Assembly (NCBI GenBank): GCA_019413925.1
Contig: DXMY01000027.1
Coordinates: 1-64,000, forward strand
Source of the DNA: Collinsella sp.
GTDB lineage: Bacteria; Actinomycetota; Coriobacteriia; Coriobacteriales; Coriobacteriaceae
Length of the DNA stretch: 64,000 bases
Direction of reading: 5' to 3'
Part shown: positions 57,033 to 64,000 of the stretch, piece by piece
Position numbering within the stretch: position 1 is the first letter of the stretch
Layout of the letters: each line of letters starts with the position of its first letter
The notes under the pieces: model-generated
Database searches by the model: none
Told to the model about the DNA's origin: nothing
What the model saw: only the letters and a program-made list of their open reading frames with translations
Position numbers and translations under genes: made by a program

Positions 57033-57934
57033 TAAAACCCGTGGCGCTCCAGGAAGCGGAAGGCTAGGCGGATCCAGGGACGGACTGCCACCTGCTTGTC
57101 CTCGTTGTCGACCGCGGTGTTGGCGTTGCCGAGCGAAAGGCCGTGACCGCCCTGGTCGAAGACGTGCATCTCGCATGCAACGCCCTCCTCGGCCATGCGC
57201 TGCGCAAACGGGTAGACCTGCGCGATCGGCGCCGTCTTGTCGTCGGACACGCCCCACACAAAGGTCGGTGGCATCTGACGCGAAACATGCGTGGTGGGGC
57301 AGATGTCGGCCAGATGCTCGTCAGTTGCCTCGCCGCCCGTCACCATCGACAGGTAGTCGTTGAGCAAATCGCGCCCCGTCTTGCCGCCCGTCTTGGGCAC
57401 ACGCAAGTCAATGCGCGGATCGCGCGTCTGCATGTCACGCACATAGGCAAAGTCGAGCAATGGATAGCCCAGCACCACGGCATCGGGACGAATGTCGTCC
57501 GGACGCGCCCCGGCAAGTGCCGCGAAGGGGCCGGTCTTCCACTGTGTTGCCAGCGAGGCGCAGATCATACCGCCCGCCGAGAATCCCACGACGCACACGC
57601 GCTTAGGATCGACATGCCACTCGTCGGCGTTGGCGCGCACCGTGGCGACCATCTTGGCAAGATCTGCCTGGGGGTGCGGAAAGCTCACGTCACCCGTAGA
57701 ACTCGTGACATAGTTGAGCACAAAGGCCTGGTAGCCGTGATCCAAAAACGCAAACGCCACGGGATCCTGCTCATGCGGAGCGATATGCGTAAACGCACCT
57801 CCGCCGCAGATAATCACGGCAGGGCGGCGGCCATTCGGTTTATCGGGCAGCGGCTCGGCACCCAAATACGTAAAGGTCGCCGGATATTCCTCGGTCGGCT
57901 CCTCGCCCCACAGCGCATGGTTCTCGACAATCAT
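57032..57934 (-). CDS. Alpha/beta-hydrolase, probable carbohydrate esterase
   Basis: A 300-residue hydrolase. The oxyanion region is CGGGAFTHIAPHEQDP, the nucleophile is Ser119 in VVGFSAGG, and the C-terminal His is in FDQGGHGLSLG. It resembles acetyl-xylan-esterase-like or lipase-like proteins without a signal peptide, so it would act inside the cell on short acyl esters of sugars. AAGGGAG precedes the ATG at 57934; the frame is open upstream but without conservation. Divergent from the PTS EIIA gene. Confidence 0.85.
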   Translation of the reverse strand: MIVENHALWGEEPTEEYPATFTYLGAEPLPDKPNGRRPAVIICGGGAFTHIAPHEQDPVAFAFLDHGYQAFVLNYVTSSTGDVSFPHPQADLAKMVATVRANADEWHVDPKRVCVVGFSAGGMICASLATQWKTGPFAALAGARPDDIRPDAVVLGYPLLDFAYVRDMQTRDPRIDLRVPKTGGKTGRDLLNDYLSMVTGGEATDEHLADICPTTHVSRQMPPTFVWGVSDDKTAPIAQVYPFAQRMAEEGVACEMHVFDQGGHGLSLGNANTAVDNEDKQVAVRPWIRLAFRFLERHGF

Positions 57935-58096
57935 ATGTGCTCCCTTCGCGCAAATTAAGCGCCCTTGTTTTTTGCCTTCAAGCGTACCCCACTTGAACCC
58001 GTGGCGCAGAAACACTCCGGCAATAAGTTTCCCTTCAACTGATATATCACATAATCCCAGTTCAGAGGTATCTTTGAGCAGCGTAGAATAGGGGCG

Positions 58097-58130
58097 TTGA
58101 CCAAGCCGCGAAACACATATGAAACGTTTC
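58097..58130 (+). promoter_or_regulatory. Possible promoter and palindrome upstream of PTS EIIA
   Basis: TTGACC at 58097-58102 could be a -35 box, though a good -10 is not evident. GAAACGTTTC at 58121-58130 is a perfect palindrome with the CG centre of LacI/CcpA-family operators. Confidence 0.35.
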
Positions 58131-58177
58131 CGGCAAACCAAACGCGCGATATGCGCCTATTTAAGTTGGAGGCAACT

Positions 58178-58741
58178 ATGGGTCTGCTCGATTCGCTTAA
58201 GTCCACCTTCACCTCGACCGGCGAGGCGTCCGTTCCGCCCGCAGCAAGCTTCGCTACCCGCGAAGGTGTCATCTATGCCCCCGTCAACGGCGTGCTCGTC
58301 AACCTGAACGAGGTTCCCGACGAGACGATCGCCTCGGGCATGCTTGGCCAGGGCTATGGCATCGAGCCCATTACCGGCACCATCTATGCGCCCGCCAACG
58401 GCCGCATCGGTGCCACCACTGTCACCAACCACTCCATCGGCATGATTACCGAGGACGGCCTGCGCGTGTTCATCCATGTTGGCCTGGGCACCGTGGAAAT
58501 GAACGGCAAGGGTTTTGCCCGCTTTGTCGAGATGGGCGATGTGGTCAAGGCAGGCCAGCCGCTCATCAGCTTCGACCGCGAGGCCATTAAGGCCGCTGGT
58601 CACGAGGACATCGTGACCGTCATCGTCCCCGAGCTCGATCGTCTTAAGAGCATCGACCATGTCGGCGAGTCTGGAACGCTTATCGGCGGCAACCCGCTCG
58701 TCAAGCTTGGCGACCCGCTGCTGGTTGCCAAGACCAAGTAG
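58178..58741 (+). CDS. crr: PTS glucose-type EIIA component
   Basis: A 187-residue EIIA-Glc domain protein. The phosphorylated histidine is His100 in VFIHVGLGTVEMNGKGF, and the partner His85 is in NHSIGMIT. A 25-residue leader precedes the fold. It stands alone and could supply phosphate to the EIICB at 48844 and the EIIC at 11854, both of which lack EIIA. GGAGG lies five bases before the ATG; the frame open upstream is rejected. Confidence 0.92.
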   Translation: MGLLDSLKSTFTSTGEASVPPAASFATREGVIYAPVNGVLVNLNEVPDETIASGMLGQGYGIEPITGTIYAPANGRIGATTVTNHSIGMITEDGLRVFIHVGLGTVEMNGKGFARFVEMGDVVKAGQPLISFDREAIKAAGHEDIVTVIVPELDRLKSIDHVGESGTLIGGNPLVKLGDPLLVAKTK

Positions 58742-58778
58742 CCAGGCCCCGCGCCACACAGCCAAAAGGCACCTCGTC

Positions 58779-58815
58779 AAGCGCCCACGACCATTAGGCC
58801 GCGGGCGCTTTTCGT
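58779..58815 (+). terminator. Terminator of the EIIA gene
   Basis: AGCGCCC (58780-58786) pairs with GGGCGCT (58803-58809), then TTTTCGTTT. Confidence 0.85.
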
Positions 58816-58922
58816 TTGAAAAACCATCCCGCCAATGCCTTATCTGTATAGCCCAAATGAGCCGAGCTGCTAGAATATCGAACTGTATGGATAACTATCA
58901 TTCAACCGTTATGGGAGGATAC

Positions 58923-60326
58923 GTGAACCGCACCAAAATCGCGCAGCTCTATGCCGATGCCGAGTCGCTCGGCGGCCAGACCGTCACCGTCGCCGGCTGG
59001 GTCAAGTCCGTCCGCGACATGAAGAACTTTGGCTTTGTTACGCTCAACGACGGCAGCTGCTTCCGCGACCTGCAGGTCGTCATGAACCGCGAGGCGCTCG
59101 ACAACTACGACGAAATCGCCCACCAAAACGTCTCGGCCGCACTCATTTGCACTGGCACCGTCAAGCTGACCCCCGATGCGCCCCAGCCCTTCGAGCTTTC
59201 CGCCACCTCCATCGAGGTCGAGGGCACGAGCGCCCCGGATTACCCGCTGCAGAAGAAGCGCGCAACCGTCGAGTTCCTGCGCACCCAGCAGCACCTGCGC
59301 CCGCGCACTAACCTGTTCCGCGCCGTGTTCCGCATCCGCTCTGTCGCGGCTGCCGCCATCCACCGCTTCTTCCAGGAGCAGGGCTTTGTCTACGTCAACA
59401 CCCCCATCATCACCACGAGTGACTGCGAGGGTGCCGGCGAGATGTTCCGCGTGACCACGCTCGACCCCAAAAATCCGCCCCTCACCGAGTCCGGCGAGGT
59501 CGACTGGAGCCAGGACTTCTTTGGCAAGCATGCGAGCCTCACCGTGTCCGGTCAGCTCAATGCCGAGAACTTTGCCATGGCCTTTGGCGACGTGTACACC
59601 TTTGGCCCCACCTTCCGCGCCGAAAACTCCAACACCACGCGCCACGCCGCCGAGTTTTGGATGATCGAGCCCGAGATGGCCTTTGCCGACCTTAACGACT
59701 ACATGGATAACGCCGAGGCCATGCTCAAGTACGTCCTTAAGGACGTTATGGCCACCTGCCCCGACGAGCTCAACATGCTCAACAAGTTTGTGGACAAGGG
59801 CCTGGTCGAGCGCCTGAACCACGTGGCAAACTCCGACTTTGCCCGCGTTACCTACACCGAGGCCGTCGAGATCCTGGAGCAGGCAGTCGCCGCGGGTCAC
59901 CAGTTCGACTACCCCGTCAGCTGGGGCATCGACCTGCAGACCGAGCACGAGCGTTTCCTGACCGAAGAGCACTTTAAGCGCCCGACCTTCGTAACCGACT
60001 ACCCTGCCGAGATCAAGGCGTTCTACATGCGCATGAACGAGGACGGCAAGACCGTCGCCGCCGCCGACTGCCTGGTTCCCGGTATCGGCGAGATTATCGG
60101 CGGCTCCCAGCGCGAGGAGCGCCTGGATCTGCTCGAGGCCCGCATCAAGGACCTGGGTATGAATCCCGAGCAATACAAGTACTACCTTGACCTGCGCCGC
60201 TACGGTTCCTGCAAGCACGCCGGCTACGGTCTGGGCTTCGAGCGCTTGGTGATGTACCTCACCGGCGTGGGCAACATCCGCGACGTCCTGCCGCACCCGC
60301 GTACCGTGGGCAACGCCGACTTCTAA
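58923..60326 (+). CDS. asnS: Asparagine--tRNA ligase
   Basis: A 467-residue class IIb synthetase. The OB-fold anticodon domain comes first (VAGWVKSVRDMKNFGFVTLNDG); motif 2 is FRAENSNTTRHAAEFWMIEPE and motif 3 is GYGLGFERLVMYLTGVGNIRDVLPHPR. It charges tRNA-Asn. The GTG at 58923 has GGGAGG four bases upstream and begins the conserved sequence; earlier ATGs (58887, 58911) have no ribosome-binding site, and TAGAAT at 58872 looks like a -10 box. Confidence 0.95.
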   Translation: MNRTKIAQLYADAESLGGQTVTVAGWVKSVRDMKNFGFVTLNDGSCFRDLQVVMNREALDNYDEIAHQNVSAALICTGTVKLTPDAPQPFELSATSIEVEGTSAPDYPLQKKRATVEFLRTQQHLRPRTNLFRAVFRIRSVAAAAIHRFFQEQGFVYVNTPIITTSDCEGAGEMFRVTTLDPKNPPLTESGEVDWSQDFFGKHASLTVSGQLNAENFAMAFGDVYTFGPTFRAENSNTTRHAAEFWMIEPEMAFADLNDYMDNAEAMLKYVLKDVMATCPDELNMLNKFVDKGLVERLNHVANSDFARVTYTEAVEILEQAVAAGHQFDYPVSWGIDLQTEHERFLTEEHFKRPTFVTDYPAEIKAFYMRMNEDGKTVAAADCLVPGIGEIIGGSQREERLDLLEARIKDLGMNPEQYKYYLDLRRYGSCKHAGYGLGFERLVMYLTGVGNIRDVLPHPRTVGNADF

Positions 60327-60366
60327 TCGCCACAGCGCCACCCAGCGCGTTACAGCACATCGCGTC

Positions 60367-60399
60367 AGCGCCTCTCGGCAAGCCGAGGGGCGCTTTTTT
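60367..60399 (+). terminator. Terminator of asnS
   Basis: A 12-bp stem (60367-60378 with 60383-60394), tetraloop CAAG, then TTTTTT. Confidence 0.92.
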
Positions 60400-60575
60400 C
60401 AACAGCATCCGTCAAGCTTTTGGCAAGTTTTTGGTTAGTTGAGCAGGGCTGTTGAAAACTCGACCCGCCGCTTGCCGACAACTACCGACCGCCCAGAGCG
60501 CCTTGCGCCCCTAGGCAAGCCCCGCGTCCTAGGCTCCGTACCGTCGCCACCCAAAATGGAAAGGACGTGGGCGTT

Positions 60576-61364
60576 ATGACCGAAGCCGTTGTTGAAAACT
60601 ATGAGACCACGACCAGAGGCGCCGCCTCGATGGCGGCCTATCGCGCCGTACGCATCCTGCAGCTCTTGAGCGAAAACACCGGCGAAGACAAGGCATTGCT
60701 TTCCGATGAGTTAATCGAGCACCTCGCCCATCCCGATGACCCCACCCGCATGCCCATCTCGGCGGCGCGGCGCAGCATCTACACCTCGATATCCGCGCTT
60801 CGTCACGCCGGATACGAAATCGACTACAAACGCGGCGTGGGCTATCGGCTCTTGACCCGCCCGCTCACCGATGAAGAGATCATCCGGCTCCACGGCATGG
60901 TCATGCGCAACCGCTCCACGCCTATCGCTATCCGCAAGAGCATGGCGCAGCATTTAGTTGCCATGGCGAGTGCCGACGTTCGCGACTACCTCGATACACC
61001 CGAACCCGCTCCAAGCGCAGGCAGCAAGGCTACCAAGGCAACACGCACGCCCATCAAGCGCATCGACACGTGCGAGCTCGTCGAGCAGGCCATCGACCAC
61101 GGAACGACCGTCAGCTTTGATATCTCGAGTACCCTCGCCCGTGGCGAAACCGAAGCGGTGCGGATGACGCTCCGGCCCTTTGCCATCAGGCAGCGCGATG
61201 GCATCTCGTATCTGCTGGGAACGGTCTACGACGCCCGAGGCACCGACGATACGCTGCGCACCGTCGAGATCGCCCGTATGAGAAACGTCAGCACGCGCCT
61301 CCTTGACGGCAAGAAACTCTTTGCCGCCCTGGACGAGGATGATGACGCCGTCTCCGCCGCATAA
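60576..61364 (+). CDS. WYL-domain transcriptional regulator
   Basis: A 262-residue protein. A helical N-terminal part that looks like a winged helix (about residues 20-95, with SAARRSIYTSISALRHAGYEIDYKRGVGYRL) is followed after a linker by a WYL-like domain (about 165-250, with LRPFAIRQRDGISYLLGTVYDARG and RTVEIARMRNVST). The ligand is unknown. ATG at 60576 has AAAGGAC nine bases upstream; a GTG three codons earlier is too close. It may control the ABC transporter operon that follows. Confidence 0.8.
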   Translation: MTEAVVENYETTTRGAASMAAYRAVRILQLLSENTGEDKALLSDELIEHLAHPDDPTRMPISAARRSIYTSISALRHAGYEIDYKRGVGYRLLTRPLTDEEIIRLHGMVMRNRSTPIAIRKSMAQHLVAMASADVRDYLDTPEPAPSAGSKATKATRTPIKRIDTCELVEQAIDHGTTVSFDISSTLARGETEAVRMTLRPFAIRQRDGISYLLGTVYDARGTDDTLRTVEIARMRNVSTRLLDGKKLFAALDEDDDAVSAA

Positions 61365-61433
61365 GCATCTCCGTCACCCATTCGACTACCCGTACCGCCT
61401 ATCCGGTTCTGTATTAAAAAACCCGCCAGGCTG

Positions 61434-61461
61434 TTGTAAAAATGGACATCGGCGTTACTAT
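61434..61461 (+). promoter_or_regulatory. Candidate promoter of the ABC transporter operon
   Basis: TTGTAA (61434-61439), 16 bases, TACTAT (61456-61461). An imperfect CACTTGCACT/AGTGCAGTG hairpin follows in the leader. Confidence 0.5.
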
Positions 61462-61524
61462 AGTTCCACTTGCACTTTGTCCCAGTGCAGTGTTTCCAGC
61501 CATTTTTATACTGGGGGTAATGAT

Positions 61525-62505
61525 ATGAAGGACATCACCATCAGCCGCAGGAGCCTTCTGGTCTCCGCCGGCCTGCTCGCGCTCGCCCCGCTCGCCGGAT
61601 GCGGCGGCAACTCTGGTTCCGGCTCTGCTGCCGCCGGTTCCGACTACACCATCGGCGTTCTGCAGCTCACCGAGCACTCCGCACTCGATGCCGCCAACAA
61701 GGGCTTTGTCAAGGCCATCAAGGAAAGCGGCCTTAAGGTCAAGATCGACCAGAAGAACGCCCAGAACGACCAGTCCACGTGTAAGTCCATCGCCGACAAG
61801 TTCGTGGGCGATGGCGTCGACCTGATCTACGCCATCGCCACGCCCGCCGCACAGGCTGCTGCCGGTGCCACGGCGGATATCCCCATCGTGGGCTGCGCCA
61901 TCACCGACTACGCCGCCTCCGGCCTGGTCCAGGACAACGACAGGCCCGGCACCAACGTCACCGGCGCCTCCGACCTTACCCCGGTCGCCGAGCAACTCGA
62001 GATGATGCAGAAGGTCCTGCCCGACGTAAAGAAGGTCGGCCTGCTCTACTGCACCGCCGAGTCCAACTCCGACGTCCAAATCAAGGCCGCCAAGAAGGAA
62101 CTCGACAAGCTTGGCCTGGAGTACACCGACTTCACCGTCTCGAGCTCCAACGAGATCCAGTCCGTCGTCGAGTCCGCCGTGGGCAAGGTCGACGCGCTCT
62201 ACTCCCCCACCGACAACACCATCGCCGCGGGCGCTTCGCAGGTCGGTCAGATCTGCAAGGAGAACAAGCTCCCCTTCGTTACCGGCGAGGAGGGCATGTG
62301 CAAGGCCGGCGGTCTGTTCACCCTCTCCATCAACTATGAGGACCTGGGCTATGCCGCGGGCGAGATGGCCGTTAAGATCCTGAAGGGCGAGGCCAAGCCC
62401 GAGGATATGGCTGTCGAGCACCTCTCGAGCAAGGACTTGGTCGTCGTCAAGAACGACGAGATGGCCGAGGCGCTGGGCATCGACCTTTCCGCCCTGGACG
62501 AGTAG
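61525..62505 (+). CDS. ABC transporter substrate-binding lipoprotein (PF04392-like)
   Basis: A 326-residue lipoprotein: SRRS start, hydrophobic h-region, and lipobox LAGC with Cys26. The mature protein has IGVLQLTEHSALDAANKGF and VKKVGLLYCTAESNS, as in the ABC_sub_bind group that includes tryptophan/tyrosine transporters (TrpX). The amino-acid role is a family inference. GGGGG is upstream of the ATG. The permease and ATPase follow on the same strand. Confidence 0.88.
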   Translation: MKDITISRRSLLVSAGLLALAPLAGCGGNSGSGSAAAGSDYTIGVLQLTEHSALDAANKGFVKAIKESGLKVKIDQKNAQNDQSTCKSIADKFVGDGVDLIYAIATPAAQAAAGATADIPIVGCAITDYAASGLVQDNDRPGTNVTGASDLTPVAEQLEMMQKVLPDVKKVGLLYCTAESNSDVQIKAAKKELDKLGLEYTDFTVSSSNEIQSVVESAVGKVDALYSPTDNTIAAGASQVGQICKENKLPFVTGEEGMCKAGGLFTLSINYEDLGYAAGEMAVKILKGEAKPEDMAVEHLSSKDLVVVKNDEMAEALGIDLSALDE

Positions 62506-62576
62506 CACCATGCGCCGTAACACATCTAGGGTTCGTTCTCGCGCCATAGCTGCGTTATTCAATATCTGAGTCCTTG

Positions 62577-62614
62577 GGGCGAACGCTAAAGACCGGCGTT
62601 CGCCCTGCTTGTTT
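62577..62614 (+). terminator. Hairpin after the substrate-binding gene
   Basis: GGGCGAACGC (62577-62586) pairs perfectly with 62596-62605, followed by TGCTTGTTT. It probably limits readthrough into the permease, giving more binding protein. Confidence 0.75.
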
Positions 62615-62709
62615 CGGATGAGACAAAACAACCGTCCGCAGCTCTTTTATACATTGTTACCGCTATCATGGTGACTCATGTGTCCACCCTATCCTAGGAG
62701 GTATGAAGC

Positions 62710-63633
62710 ATGCTCATTGCATTGCAGGGCGCCGTTTCGCAGGGCGTCCTCTGGGGCATTATGGTGCTTGGCGTGTTTATCACGTTCCGCCTGCTCGACA
62801 TCCCCGATATGACCTGCGACGGCAGCTTTGCCCTCGGCGGCTGTGTCTGCGCCGTACTCATCGTCAACAATAACGTCGACCCGCTGCTCGCCGTGCTGGC
62901 CGGCATGTGCGCCGGCGCCATCGCGGGCGCGGTCACGGGCATTCTGACCACCGTCTTCGAGATTCCCGCGATCCTCGCCGGAATCCTCACCCAGATCAGC
63001 CTGTGGTCCGTCAACCTGCGCATCATGGGCAAATCCAACACGCCCATCCTTGCCAAGGGCACCGTGTTCTCGGCCGTCAGCAATATGACCGGTCTGCCGC
63101 AGTCCACCGTTGCCATCATCTTGGGCATCTTGCTCGCTGTGGCTATCGTCGCCATCCTGTACTGGTTCTTTGGTACCGAGATCGGCTCGGCGCTTCGCGC
63201 CACCGGCAACAACGAGTACATGATCCGCGCCTTGGGCGTTAACACCAACTCCACCAAGATGATCGCTCTCGTGCTCTCCAACGCCCTCATCGGCCTTTCG
63301 GGTGCGCTTATCTGCCAGAGCCAAAAGTATGCCGACATTGGCATGGGCACAGGCGCCATCGTTATCGGCCTTGCCGCCATCGTCATCGGCGAGGTGTTCG
63401 GTCGCCTGCTGCCCGGCGGACTCACGCAGTTTAGCGTTCGTCTTGCCTCCGCCGTCTTTGGCTCCGTGGTGTACTTCCTTATCCGCGCCATCGTGCTGCA
63501 GCTGGGCATGGACGCCAACGACATGAAGCTGCTCTCCGCCGTGATCGTGGCCGTGGCCCTGTGCGTGCCCGTGGTTTGGGAGCGCTATAAGCTCCGCAGC
63601 TCCTACACGAAGGGAGATGAGGCAGATGCTTAA
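62710..63633 (+). CDS. ABC transporter permease (BPD_transp_2 type)
   Basis: A 307-residue permease with eight to ten helices, of the branched-chain-amino-acid/ribose type (GVFITFRLLDIPDMTCDGSF; ALRATGNNEYMIRALGVN as coupling loop). It pairs with the lipoprotein upstream and the ATPase downstream. GGAGG is eight bases before the ATG. It overlaps the ATPase start by eight bases. Confidence 0.92.
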   Translation: MLIALQGAVSQGVLWGIMVLGVFITFRLLDIPDMTCDGSFALGGCVCAVLIVNNNVDPLLAVLAGMCAGAIAGAVTGILTTVFEIPAILAGILTQISLWSVNLRIMGKSNTPILAKGTVFSAVSNMTGLPQSTVAIILGILLAVAIVAILYWFFGTEIGSALRATGNNEYMIRALGVNTNSTKMIALVLSNALIGLSGALICQSQKYADIGMGTGAIVIGLAAIVIGEVFGRLLPGGLTQFSVRLASAVFGSVVYFLIRAIVLQLGMDANDMKLLSAVIVAVALCVPVVWERYKLRSSYTKGDEADA

Positions 63634-64000
63634 GCTCTCACACGTCAAGAAGACCTTTAACAAGGGCACCGTCACCGAGAAGCGCGCGCTCACCGGCGTC
63701 GACCTCACCCTTAACGACGGCGACTTTGTAACCGTGATTGGCGGCAACGGCGCCGGCAAGTCCACGCTGCTCAACATGATCGCCGGCGTGTATCCGCTCG
63801 ATTCGGGCGTTATCGAGCTCGACGGCACCGATATCTCGCGCCTGAGCGAGTCGCAGCGCGCCAAGTACCTGGGCCGTGTGTTCCAGGACCCCATGCGCGG
63901 CACCGCAGCCGACATGCAGATCGCCGAGAACCTGGCCCTCGCCAAGCGCCGCGGCCAGCATCGCGGTCTTTCGTGGGGCGTCACCAAGGCCGAGAAGGAC
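63626..64000 (+). CDS. ABC transporter ATP-binding protein (3' truncated by window)
   Basis: The first 125 residues of an ABC ATPase. Walker A is GGNGAGKST at about residues 39-47, and the Q-loop is VFQDPMRGT. The ABC signature and Walker B lie beyond the window. The ATG at 63626 is inside the end of the permease gene with GGGAGATGAGG upstream. It completes the PF04392-class transporter. Confidence 0.92.
   Translation, partial: MLKLSHVKKTFNKGTVTEKRALTGVDLTLNDGDFVTVIGGNGAGKSTLLNMIAGVYPLDSGVIELDGTDISRLSESQRAKYLGRVFQDPMRGTAADMQIAENLALAKRRGQHRGLSWGVTKAEKD

Overview
The window looks like a chromosomal segment of a Coriobacteriia actinomycete, most likely Collinsella or a close relative. This is inferred from the high GC content, the translation and RNA polymerase proteins, FabK as the only enoyl-ACP reductase, PTS and family-4 glycosidase sugar genes, and the style of the intergenic hairpins. 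No 16S rRNA or tRNA is present to confirm it. I saw no tRNA, rRNA, prophage, insertion sequence or CRISPR array.

Layout. 0-3.2 kb: end of a U32 peptidase, an RluA-type pseudouridine synthase, a six-arm repeat array, then a DeoR regulator with a Gfo/Idh/MocA dehydrogenase. 3.6-9.4 kb: a minus-strand ribosomal operon rplC-D-W-B, rpsS, rplV, rpsC, rplP, rpmC, rpsQ, rplN, rplX that stops at a terminator after rplX. 9.9-13.1 kb: histidine phosphatase, cation efflux protein, PTS EIIC. 13.1-22.3 kb: a complete type II fatty-acid operon, fabH-acpP-fabK-fabD-fabG-fabF-accB-fabZ-accC-accDA, with birA divergent from it. 23.3-26.8 kb: rpsL-rpsG-fusA-rpsJ. 27.3-28.9 kb: an ECF sigma factor with a probable anti-sigma factor. 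29.2-39.7 kb: rplJ-rplL, galU, rpoB-rpoC. 40-46.4 kb: aminotransferase, DNA glycosylase, GH13 amylase-like enzyme, sugar-efflux-like MFS transporter and unknown proteins. 46.5-50.5 kb: a glv-like disaccharide locus (GH4 glycosidase, RpiR regulator, PTS EIICB). 50.8-53.2 kb: a FeoA-FeoB fusion. 53.5-56.8 kb: amino-acid antiporter, DDAH-like amidinohydrolase and GntR regulator. 57-64 kb: esterase, PTS EIIA, asnS, WYL regulator, and a truncated ABC transporter of the PF04392 class.

The coding part is mostly housekeeping, but its order is unusual. The S10 operon is split: rpsJ sits at the end of the str operon, and the whole fatty-acid block plus three unrelated genes lies between rpsJ and rplC. 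tuf is absent after fusA, rplE does not follow rplX, and galU separates rplL from rpoB.

The most unusual content is in the gaps. (1) Three elements (family A, near 9.7, 27.0 and 40.0 kb) have a conserved core inside long, nearly perfect inverted arms of 33-41 bp. The arms differ in sequence from copy to copy, and each element lies just upstream of a ribosomal-protein promoter region (rplC, rpsL, rplJ). (2) Two elements (family B, 29.1 and 56.9 kb) follow the stop codons of minus-strand genes and share a conserved internal loop in a stem that covaries, as a structured RNA would. (3) Short hairpins with different arms share a GGGACAG-like loop. (4) An array of six 17-bp sites in alternating orientation has an almost exact 40-bp period. 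None of these is explained by the protein-coding genes.
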